Source: Corynebacterium urealyticum DSM 7109 (lineage in GTDB: Bacteria; Actinomycetota; Actinomycetes; Mycobacteriales; Mycobacteriaceae). Taken from it: 64,000 bases of DNA. Both the position numbers and the translations under genes were made by a program. The notes beneath the pieces were generated by a model, which saw only the letters and a list, made by a program, of their open reading frames with translations, was not told where the DNA came from and made no database searches. Each line of letters opens with the position of its first letter. Position 1 is the first letter of the stretch. This document shows positions 57,706-64,000 of the stretch, piece by piece. Location of the stretch: positions 806,001 to 870,000 of the forward strand of contig NC_010545.1 in the NCBI RefSeq assembly GCF_000069945.1, in the 5' to 3' direction.

Positions 57706-57767
57706 CTCACCGCTTTTCACGTTCCATAACCCGACATTCCCTGCCACATTAGGAAAGAGGAAAATCC

Positions 57768-58718
57768 ATGACCAACGTATTGGTACTGGTTGATCACGTT
57801 GAAGGTGAGCTGCAGAACACCACTCGCGAGCTCATCACCGCTGGTCGCATATTCGGCCAGGTCGGCGCCGTCGTTGTTGGCAAGCCGGGCACCGCTGAGG
57901 GCCTGAAGTCCGAGCTGGCTGCTGCCGGCGCGGAGACCATCTACGCTGCCGAGTCCGACGAGGCTGACTCCCTGCTCATCACCCCATCCGTCGACGCCCT
58001 CTCCGGGCTCGCGGCTCACCTGCAGGTCCCGGTCCTGGTCTCTGCTTCCGCTACCGGCAACGAGGTTGCTGGCCGCGTGTCTGCTCGCGTGGGATCCGGT
58101 GCGGTCTACGGCATCACCGAGATCGACGCCGAGCGCAATGCTAAGAAGCCTGTCTTCGGTGGCGAGTACATCGTTGACTCCGGTGCCGCAGGCGTGGCCC
58201 CGGTCTTCACCTGGCAGGCCGGCTCCATCGATCCGGAGCCGCAGGACGCTGCCGGTGAGATCCAGGCAGTCGAGCTGCCGGGTGCTGGCCCGACCGCTGT
58301 GAAGATCACCAGCTTCGCTCCGGCTGAGGCCGGCGACCGTCCGGACCTGGCTGAGGCGAAGATCGTCGTCTCCGGTGGTCGTGGCGTGGGCGGCTCCGAG
58401 GGCTTCACCGACGTCGTCGAGCCGCTGGCTGACGCGCTCGGCGCTGCTGTTGGTGCATCCCGTGCCGCGGTCGACGCGGACTACTACCCGGGCAAGTTCC
58501 AGGTCGGCCAGACCGGTGTCACCGTGTCCCCGAACCTGTACATCGCGCTCGGTATTTCCGGTGCTATCCAGCACAAGGCTGGTATGCAGACCTCCAAGAC
58601 CATCGTTGCGGTCAACAAGGACGACGAGGCATCGATCTTCGAGATCGCTGACTTCGGCATCGTTGGTGACCTCTTCAACGTTGCCCCGCAGGCAACCGAG
58701 GAGATCAAGAACCGCTAA
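57768..58718 (+). CDS. etfA: Electron transfer flavoprotein alpha subunit
   Basis: A 316-residue ETF alpha (FixB). The FAD-binding C-terminal half is complete: KIVVSGGRGVGGSEGF, ADYYPGKFQVGQTGVTVSPN, YIALGISGAIQHKAGM and IFEIADFGIVGDLF. The N-terminal domain (VLVLVDHVEGELQNTTRELI) pairs with EtfB. AGGAAAGAGG precedes the ATG. A strong terminator lies 39 bases after the stop. The electron acceptor, an ETF:quinone oxidoreductase, is not in the window. Confidence 0.95.
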   Translation: MTNVLVLVDHVEGELQNTTRELITAGRIFGQVGAVVVGKPGTAEGLKSELAAAGAETIYAAESDEADSLLITPSVDALSGLAAHLQVPVLVSASATGNEVAGRVSARVGSGAVYGITEIDAERNAKKPVFGGEYIVDSGAAGVAPVFTWQAGSIDPEPQDAAGEIQAVELPGAGPTAVKITSFAPAEAGDRPDLAEAKIVVSGGRGVGGSEGFTDVVEPLADALGAAVGASRAAVDADYYPGKFQVGQTGVTVSPNLYIALGISGAIQHKAGMQTSKTIVAVNKDDEASIFEIADFGIVGDLFNVAPQATEEIKNR

Positions 58719-58756
58719 GGTTCCCGAATCCAATCAGCTGTCCTGAGCGCAGCCAG

Positions 58757-58797
58757 AAAAGCCGGTGTTTCCCGTCATGGCGGAGCACCGGCTTTTT
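58757..58797 (+). terminator. Terminator of etfBA
   Basis: AAAAGCCGGTG (58757-58767) pairs with CACCGGCTTTT (58786-58796), followed by T. An 11-bp stem. Confidence 0.88.
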
Positions 58798-58855
58798 CAT
58801 GTCGAGCGCACGAATGATCGTGAGCTGGGTGATTGTGCTCCAGTGTGGGATCTCT

Positions 58856-58868
58856 GTCACAATGTGAC
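58856..58868 (+). promoter_or_regulatory. Palindrome upstream of the citrate transporter gene
   Basis: GTCACAATGTGAC is a perfect 13-base inverted repeat (GTCAC-N3-GTGAC), 57 bases before the ATG. It may be an operator. The spacing excludes GlxR. Confidence 0.4.
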
Positions 58869-58924
58869 GTGCAGCATAGGCGTGCTGAAGGTGCGCCACC
58901 CCCGAACTGGAAAGGACTTAGGGC

Positions 58925-60304
58925 ATGCAGTCAGCCCTCGGGCTCACCATCGCTGGGCTCGCCATCATCTTTCTCACCGTCGCAATTCTGATTCGCGGCA
59001 AGGTGAGTCCGATCGTGCCCATGGCCCTCATTCCAGCGATCGGCGCGTTGATCCTGGGCTATAGCTTCGAGGAACTCTCCGACTTCTTCAGCGACGGGTT
59101 GAAATCCGTCATGAGCGTGGTCGTGATGTTCATCTTCGCGATCATCTTCTTCGGGATCATGCAGGACGTCGGGCTGTTCACGCCCGTAATTAGAGCGCTG
59201 ATCAGGGCCACTAGGGGCAATCCCGTCTTCATCACGCTGGGAACCGCAGCCATCGGCGTGGTCGCCCACCTCGACGGCTCGGGCTCGACGACCTTCCTGC
59301 TGACGATCCCTGCGCTGCTCCCGCTATATAAGGCGATGCACATGAGCCGCTACACCCTGTTGACGATCGTCGCCTTGGCGGCATCGGTGATGAATATGGT
59401 GCCGTGGGCAGGCCCGGTGGGGCGCGCGGGCTCGGTCATCGCGCAAGATCCGCACGATATCTGGATCCACCTCCTGCCGGCCCAGGGCATCGCGATGCTC
59501 GGGGTGTTCGCAGTGGCCGCCGCCCTTGGCATTCTCGAGCTGCGTCGGGTCCGCAAGCGCAGCGCGCAGCAGGTCAGTGCCGGGGAGGACTCCGCAAGCC
59601 CGGTTGACATCGACGTCGAAAAGATAGCCACCGAGTTCGCGGAGAATCAGCGCCAGCAGCAGGCGGAGATCGGCCTGTCCTTCCGCAGCGGCAGGGCAGT
59701 GACGGTGATCAACATCGTGCTGATTCTCGCAGTGCTGGTCGTGCTGCTGGCAGGACTGTTGCCGCCGGCCCCGGCATTCCTCATCGCCACCACCGTGGCC
59801 ATGCTCGTCAACTGCCAGGACAAGGCTGCACAGACCGGGGTGCTCCACCGGCACGCACCAAATGCGCTCTCCATGGCCGGCGTGATCATCGCGGCCGCAA
59901 TGTTCCTGGGAGTGCTCAATGGCAGCGGCATGCTCGAGGAGATCGCCCTGCAGCTCATCGCGATCATGCCCGAGGGTGTGGGGCAGTACCTGCACATCAT
60001 CGTCGCGTTCTTCGGTGTCCCGCTGGACCTGCTCACGTCCACCGACGCTTACTACTTTTCGGTGCTGCCCATCGTTCAGGAGACCGCTGGCAACTTCGGT
60101 GTGAGCGGCATGGGGGCTGCCGCAGCACTCATCGTGGGCAACGTCATCGGCACCTTCGTCTCCCCGTTCTCGCCGGCTCTGTGGCTGGCGCTCGGCCTCG
60201 CGGAGGGACAGATGGGCCACTACCTCAAGCGCGCACTGCCGCTGGTGTGGGCTTTCTCCATCGTGCTGGTCGCCATCTGCTGGGGCATGGGGATGTTCGC
60301 CTAG
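58925..60304 (+). CDS. CitMHS-family citrate-metal transporter
   Basis: A 459-residue membrane protein with about 12 helices. LIRGKVSPIVPMALIPAIGAL near the start and VVAHLDGSGSTTFLLTIPALLPL are typical of CitM/CitH, which import citrate complexed with Mg2+ or Ca2+ together with protons. STDAYYFSVLPI and IGTFVSPFSPALWLALGL are the second conserved half. A charged loop at about 210-250 separates the halves. It stands alone between etfBA and the desulfurase gene, with its own candidate operator. In the C. glutamicum order I recall, this gene is not here, so it may have been inserted. No two-component system is adjacent. Confidence 0.88.
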   Translation: MQSALGLTIAGLAIIFLTVAILIRGKVSPIVPMALIPAIGALILGYSFEELSDFFSDGLKSVMSVVVMFIFAIIFFGIMQDVGLFTPVIRALIRATRGNPVFITLGTAAIGVVAHLDGSGSTTFLLTIPALLPLYKAMHMSRYTLLTIVALAASVMNMVPWAGPVGRAGSVIAQDPHDIWIHLLPAQGIAMLGVFAVAAALGILELRRVRKRSAQQVSAGEDSASPVDIDVEKIATEFAENQRQQQAEIGLSFRSGRAVTVINIVLILAVLVVLLAGLLPPAPAFLIATTVAMLVNCQDKAAQTGVLHRHAPNALSMAGVIIAAAMFLGVLNGSGMLEEIALQLIAIMPEGVGQYLHIIVAFFGVPLDLLTSTDAYYFSVLPIVQETAGNFGVSGMGAAAALIVGNVIGTFVSPFSPALWLALGLAEGQMGHYLKRALPLVWAFSIVLVAICWGMGMFA

Positions 60305-60334
60305 CCTGCAAGGGGCTATGCCACACTAGACACC

Positions 60335-61522
60335 ATGACGAGCCAGCCCCGCATCTACGCCGACCACGCCGCCTCCAGCCCCTTGCGCCCGGAGGCGGCC
60401 GAGGCGATGCGGGAGGCGGAATCCGCGCTCAACCCGGCCGGCCAATATCGCACCGGCCGGGATGCCCGGCGGTTGCTGGAAGAATCTCGCGAGCAGATCG
60501 CAGAGCTCCTCGGCGCCGACCCCGTGGAGGTGATCTTCACCGCCTCAGGCACGGAGGCCGACAACATTGCCGTGCAGGGGCTGGCCTTCGGCTCCCGGAA
60601 GCTGCACCCGACTGCCAGCGACATCATCGCCCCTGGCATCGAGCACCCGGCGGTGGGGGAATCGATCGACTGGCTGTGCACCGGCCCGCTACCCCTGGGG
60701 TACCGCCGGGTTGAGCTGCCGGTGGACGAAAACGGCAGGGTTGATCTCGCAAAGGCCGATCAGATCGGCGTCCTAAAAAACGCAAGCTCAGAGCAGACGG
60801 CACTGATCACCTGCATGTGGGCGAATAACGAGACCGGGAACATCCAGCCGGTCAGCGAACTCGCCACGATCGCGACGGACAAGGGCGTGCCAATGCACGT
60901 GGATGCCGTGCAGGCAGTGGGGCGGGCCCCGATCGACTTCCACAGACTCGGGATCACAACCCTTGCAGCGAGCGCGCACAAGTTCGGCGGGCCGCGCTCG
61001 ACCGGGGTCTTGCTCGCGCGCCGGGATGCGAAGATCCTCTCGCCGCTGAAGGGTGGGAACCAGGAACGCGGGCTGCGCTCCGGCACGGTCAACGTCCACG
61101 GGGCAGTGGGCACCGCGGCGGCACTGGCGGCAGCACAACGGGACATGGCTGCGGAAAACGAGCGGCTACAGGGCATCCGCGATCGGGTACTGGGGGCCGT
61201 CAGCGGCATCGAGGGGGCACGGGTGTGGACCCACGACCCCTCGTTGCCCAGCCACCTGCATCTGAGCATCCCTGGCGCAGAGGGGGATAGCCTCATCATG
61301 CTGCTGGACGCCGCGGGAGTGGATGCTTCCACGGGGTCGGCGTGCGCGGCGGGGGTGAACCGCGCCAGCCACGTGCTTGCCGCCATGGGAGTGGACGTGG
61401 AGGTCGCCCGCGGTGCCCTGCGGCTGACCTTCGGCTCCGAGACCACGATGGCGGACGCGGAACGCATCGCCGAACTACTGCCGCGGGTCGCCGAGCAGGC
61501 TCGAGCCGCCGGAATGGCCTAA
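60335..61522 (+). CDS. Cysteine desulfurase (NifS/IscS type)
   Basis: A 395-residue PLP enzyme that removes sulfur from cysteine to form a persulfide. It starts [20 protein letters not shown]; the PLP Lys is in [19 protein letters not shown]; the active Cys is in [19 protein letters not shown], with the long loop of group I enzymes. It is probably the sulfur donor for mnmA, which lies 29 bases downstream and is conserved there in actinobacteria. A CACACT sequence 7 bases before the ATG may be a -10 box for a leaderless mRNA. C. glutamicum calls the equivalent gene nifS2. Confidence 0.92.
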   Translation: MTSQPRIYADHAASSPLRPEAAEAMREAESALNPAGQYRTGRDARRLLEESREQIAELLGADPVEVIFTASGTEADNIAVQGLAFGSRKLHPTASDIIAPGIEHPAVGESIDWLCTGPLPLGYRRVELPVDENGRVDLAKADQIGVLKNASSEQTALITCMWANNETGNIQPVSELATIATDKGVPMHVDAVQAVGRAPIDFHRLGITTLAASAHKFGGPRSTGVLLARRDAKILSPLKGGNQERGLRSGTVNVHGAVGTAAALAAAQRDMAAENERLQGIRDRVLGAVSGIEGARVWTHDPSLPSHLHLSIPGAEGDSLIMLLDAAGVDASTGSACAAGVNRASHVLAAMGVDVEVARGALRLTFGSETTMADAERIAELLPRVAEQARAAGMA

Positions 61523-61538
61523 GCGCGCCAAACCCGAG

Positions 61539-61544
61539 TAGGGT
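61539..61544 (+). promoter_or_regulatory. -10 box TAGGGT before mnmA
   Basis: TAGGGT is followed by exactly 7 bases and ATG 61552: leaderless geometry, in addition to possible read-through from the desulfurase gene. Confidence 0.55.
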
Positions 61545-61551
61545 GCCACCC

Positions 61552-62772
61552 ATGCGAGTAGTAGCAGCAATGAGCGGTGGTGTGGATTCGGCGGTCGCGG
61601 CCGCCCGAGCACTCGAAGCGGGCCACGAGGTTATCGGCGTGCACCTGGCGCTGTCCCAATCCCCGGAGGCCGTGCGCGCCGGTTCCCGCGGCTGCTGCTC
61701 TCTGGAGGACTCCGCGGATGCCCGCCGGGTCGCTGACAAGCTCGGCATCCCCTTCTATGTCTGGGACTTCTCCGACCGCTTCAAGGCCGATGTTATCGAT
61801 AACTTCGTGGATTCCTACGCCATCGGGGAGACCCCGAACCCGTGTCTGCGCTGCAACGAGAAAATCAAGTTTGAGGCTCTGCTGGATCGCTCCATTGCGC
61901 TGGGCTTCGACGCCGTGGTCACCGGCCACTACGCGCAGCTCCACGATGGCGTGCTGCGCCGGGGTGTGGACGCGGACAAGGACCAGTCTTATGTTCTCGG
62001 CGTGCTCACCGACGAACAGCTGGCACACTGCATGTTCCCGGTCGGGGACACCGTCAAGCCCGAGATCCGCGAGGAGGCCGCCGACGCCGGCTTCGGGGTC
62101 GCCAATAAGCCAGATAGCCACGACATCTGCTTCATTCCGGATGGCCGAACTCAGGCATTCCTGGGCTCGAAGATCGGCCTGCGTCCCGGCCTGGTGCGGG
62201 ACACCGGCGGGGAGACGGTGGCGGAGCACGACGGCGTGTACGGCTTCACCGTTGGCCAGCGCAAGGGGCTCGGCCTGCCGCGCGAAACGCTGGACGGCCG
62301 CCCACGCTATGTCACGGATATCGACGCCCACACGGGCACTGTGACCGTCGGCACCCGGGAGGACCTGCGGGTCGGCGGGATCATCGCCGACCGCCTCAAG
62401 CGCCTCGACCCGGAGGTACACGGCCGCGAATTCGATTGTGAGGTGCAGGTGCGCGCCCATGGCGGAGTGGTTCCTGCCCGCGCCCGGCTCGTCGACGACC
62501 CAACCCCGGTCACCCCGGCGGGTCGCGTGAAGGAGGCCGACGAGCTGCCGTGGCGCCTGGAGCTGGAGCTGTTGCAGCCCCTGGAGGGCGTGGCGCGTGG
62601 CCAGGCCGCCGTGGTCTATCGCCCCGACGAGGACGGGGACATCCTGCTGGGCTCCGGCACCATCCGCGCGACCACCGCCCTCGGAGCCCCGATTGAGGAA
62701 CAACCCGCACCCGGCACCGTCGGCGCGGTGGACGCCGACGCCATCGAACAGGGCGAGGACGCCCAGCGATGA
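61552..62772 (+). CDS. mnmA: tRNA 2-thiouridylase MnmA
   Basis: A 406-residue enzyme that adds sulfur to U34 of tRNAs for Lys, Glu and Gln. The PP-loop is [15 protein letters not shown]; the catalytic cysteines are in [12 protein letters not shown] and [23 protein letters not shown] [12 protein letters not shown] and the C-terminal barrel follow. Near the C terminus an extra stretch ([21 protein letters not shown]) extends past the usual length. I chose ATG 61552 from the -10 box geometry; the open frame upstream overlaps the desulfurase gene. The stop overlaps the next start as ATGA. Confidence 0.94.
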   Translation: MRVVAAMSGGVDSAVAAARALEAGHEVIGVHLALSQSPEAVRAGSRGCCSLEDSADARRVADKLGIPFYVWDFSDRFKADVIDNFVDSYAIGETPNPCLRCNEKIKFEALLDRSIALGFDAVVTGHYAQLHDGVLRRGVDADKDQSYVLGVLTDEQLAHCMFPVGDTVKPEIREEAADAGFGVANKPDSHDICFIPDGRTQAFLGSKIGLRPGLVRDTGGETVAEHDGVYGFTVGQRKGLGLPRETLDGRPRYVTDIDAHTGTVTVGTREDLRVGGIIADRLKRLDPEVHGREFDCEVQVRAHGGVVPARARLVDDPTPVTPAGRVKEADELPWRLELELLQPLEGVARGQAAVVYRPDEDGDILLGSGTIRATTALGAPIEEQPAPGTVGAVDADAIEQGEDAQR

Positions 62773-63827
62773 CACGTCTCGGCTGGTGGGAGTCCTTCGC
62801 CACGACTCATCCGGACCAGAACAGTGCCCTGGAGGCCGCGCTTCTCCGTGGCGTCGATGTCGATGAGGATACCGGCGCGCCGGGCGGGATCTCCCTGCCC
62901 CGCATCCAGCCTGCAGGCCAGCCCGGTGTCAAGGACGTCGCCCTGGACGTCACCGCTCTGACCGCCGGTTTCGCGCAGCTCAACCTCGTGGCGAACCCGC
63001 GGGGATGGGAGATTAGCCACGGCGGCAGCCTGATCGGCCGCCAGACCCGGTCGTACCTTTCGGAGCTCCGAGACCTGGTGCCCGCGGTGCTCGCTGAGCG
63101 GCGCGCTCCGCGGATCATGCTGAACGCTGCCGGGCCCTGGAGCTTTGGCGCCACCGTGGAGCTGGCGGGTCACCCCATCGTGGCCGACCGCCCAGCCTTC
63201 CGGGATATCGCCCTCACGCTGGGCGCTGGGTTGGCGGAGACCGCCGAATGGCTGGCCAGCGCGACCGGCTCGGAGGTGTTCATCGGATTCCACGAGCCCG
63301 CCGTGCCGAAACTACTGGCCGGGCTGGCCGGGGCCACGCGGTGGGACCGGCTGGCCCCGGTGGATCCCGAGCACATCCTCGGCGTGTGGCAGCGACTGCT
63401 CGGCCAGCTGCCCGAGGGGGTTGGGGCCGTGCTGCACGAATGCCCGCCAGAGCTCTTCCGGGATATCCCGCAGGTGGGCTTTGACCGCGTCGGTGTGGCC
63501 GCCGAGCACCTCTTCGGCGAGCAGTCCACCTCGGAGCTCAAGGACGCCATTGGGTCCAGCGTCGGGGCGGGCCAGGGGATCGGCATCTGCGTGCCGCGCC
63601 CCACAGAGCCGCAGGGCTCCGCGGCGAACGAGGACGGTGCCGCCACGTACGCGGGCGCCGTCCAGCGCCTGTGGCAGGAATGGAGCTTCCCCGCGGAGCG
63701 GCTAGTCCAGCAGGTTGACCTCTGCGCGATCACCCCAGGGCTGGACAAGGTCGCTGTGAGCCCGGCCGTTGCAGCCACCTGGTCGGCGATCGCACGGATC
63801 GCCGCACGCAACCTCGCTGCGGGCTAA
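62769..63827 (+). CDS. MetE/UroD-like protein (cobalamin-independent methionine synthase family)
   Basis: A 352-residue protein related to the C-terminal catalytic barrel of MetE, about half its length. Stretches such as [27 protein letters not shown] and [16 protein letters not shown] fit the family, but the full set of MetE zinc ligands (His, Cys, Glu, Cys) is not clear, so methionine synthase activity is doubtful. The same gene lies between mnmA and ligA in mycobacteria (Rv3015c type), with unknown function. It overlaps mnmA by 4 bases. It converges on ligA with 71 bases between and no clear terminator. Confidence 0.82.
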   Translation: MTRLGWWESFATTHPDQNSALEAALLRGVDVDEDTGAPGGISLPRIQPAGQPGVKDVALDVTALTAGFAQLNLVANPRGWEISHGGSLIGRQTRSYLSELRDLVPAVLAERRAPRIMLNAAGPWSFGATVELAGHPIVADRPAFRDIALTLGAGLAETAEWLASATGSEVFIGFHEPAVPKLLAGLAGATRWDRLAPVDPEHILGVWQRLLGQLPEGVGAVLHECPPELFRDIPQVGFDRVGVAAEHLFGEQSTSELKDAIGSSVGAGQGIGICVPRPTEPQGSAANEDGAATYAGAVQRLWQEWSFPAERLVQQVDLCAITPGLDKVAVSPAVAATWSAIARIAARNLAAG

Positions 63828-63898
63828 GCCTCACCCAGCAGGACAGCCAGGAACGACCAGGTTCGTAGGAGTGAAGCGTTGATCCCAGCGCTCCGGGA

Positions 63899-64000
63899 CT
63901 AGTCCTCCTCGGCGTCTCCCTTGCCTGGCCCCTCGCTCAGCAGCTTGTGGAACCCGGCTTCGTCGAGCACCGGGATGCCCAGCTCCTCGGCCTTCGTGAG
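63899..64000 (-). CDS. ligA: NAD-dependent DNA ligase LigA, C-terminal fragment
   Basis: Thirty-three codons of the 3' end on the minus strand, with the stop at 63899-63901. The reading is LTKAEELGIPVLDEAGFHKLL then an acidic tail (SEGPGKGDAEED). KAxELGIPVLDExxF is the end of the BRCT domain of bacterial LigA, and ligA follows the MetE-like gene in related genomes. The catalytic domain lies beyond the right edge. The gene converges with the MetE-like gene. Confidence 0.85.
   Translation of the reverse strand, partial: LTKAEELGIPVLDEAGFHKLLSEGPGKGDAEED

Noticed and set aside
58840..58868. A GlxR site before the citrate transporter
   Set aside because: TGTG and CACA occur but with 10 bases between them instead of 8; the visible palindrome has the opposite orientation (GTCAC-GTGAC).
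62769..63827. Full methionine synthase MetE
   Set aside because: The protein is about half the length and lacks a clear set of zinc ligands; it is the shorter MetE-like family found beside ligA.

Overview
This window is a high-GC actinobacterial chromosome segment, almost certainly from a Corynebacterium. The basis is gene order and family content: odhA next to a fused ABC exporter, putP, argS-lysA-hom-thrB, a molybdenum cofactor cluster, rho-prfA-prmC-tsaC-wecA-atpBEFHAGDC, nucS, etfBA, nifS-mnmA and ligA follow the order I recall for Corynebacterium glutamicum. Species is not assigned. Nearly all of it is core genome. The clear mobile insertion is one IS3-family element at 6415-7854.

Region 1 (1-15138): the 5' end of odhA; a 1198-residue fused heterodimer-type ABC exporter; an acidic protein of unknown function; a flavin amine oxidase preceded by a leaderless 28-codon upstream ORF; an IS3 element sitting in the loop of the terminator hairpin shared by the oxidase and an amino-acid permease; a DEAD-box RNA helicase; a small membrane protein; a secreted HNH nuclease; and putP. 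Region 2 (15139-23574): four genes on one strand, tightly packed, for a SNF2 helicase, a SWIM zinc-finger protein, an SbcD/Mre11-like phosphoesterase and a Rad50/SMC-like ATPase, then tRNA-Arg(CCG) on the opposite strand. This looks like a DNA-processing unit.

Region 3 (23684-29211): argS-lysA, then hom-thrB behind a perfect McbR-type operator (TAGAC-N6-GTCTA). Region 4 (29227-36215): molybdenum cofactor genes moeB, mog, moaD, mobA, moeA and moaA, and an acyl-CoA ligase. Region 5 (36216-50788): a 539-base rho leader holding a short peptide ORF with an ideal ribosome binding site, then rho, prfA, prmC, tsaC, wecA, an AtpI-like protein and the complete eight-gene F1Fo ATP synthase operon ending in a strong terminator. 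Region 6 (50789-64000): DUF2550 protein, a hidden Ser/Thr/Cys-rich 40-codon frame, nucS (mismatch endonuclease), a YbbN-like co-chaperone, a lone ABC ATPase, a NUDIX protein, a THUMP-like methyltransferase, etfBA, a CitMHS citrate transporter, nifS-type cysteine desulfurase, mnmA (which uses that sulfur for tRNA thiolation), a MetE-like protein and the 3' end of ligA.

Regulatory themes: several genes (deaD, argS, moaD, the acyl-CoA ligase, nucS, the YbbN-like gene, mnmA and the 4948 upstream ORF) have a TANNNT -10 box 7-8 bases before the start codon, which predicts leaderless mRNAs. Candidate GlxR sites lie before atpB and etfB. All functional statements come from reading the sequence and general family knowledge; no searches were run.
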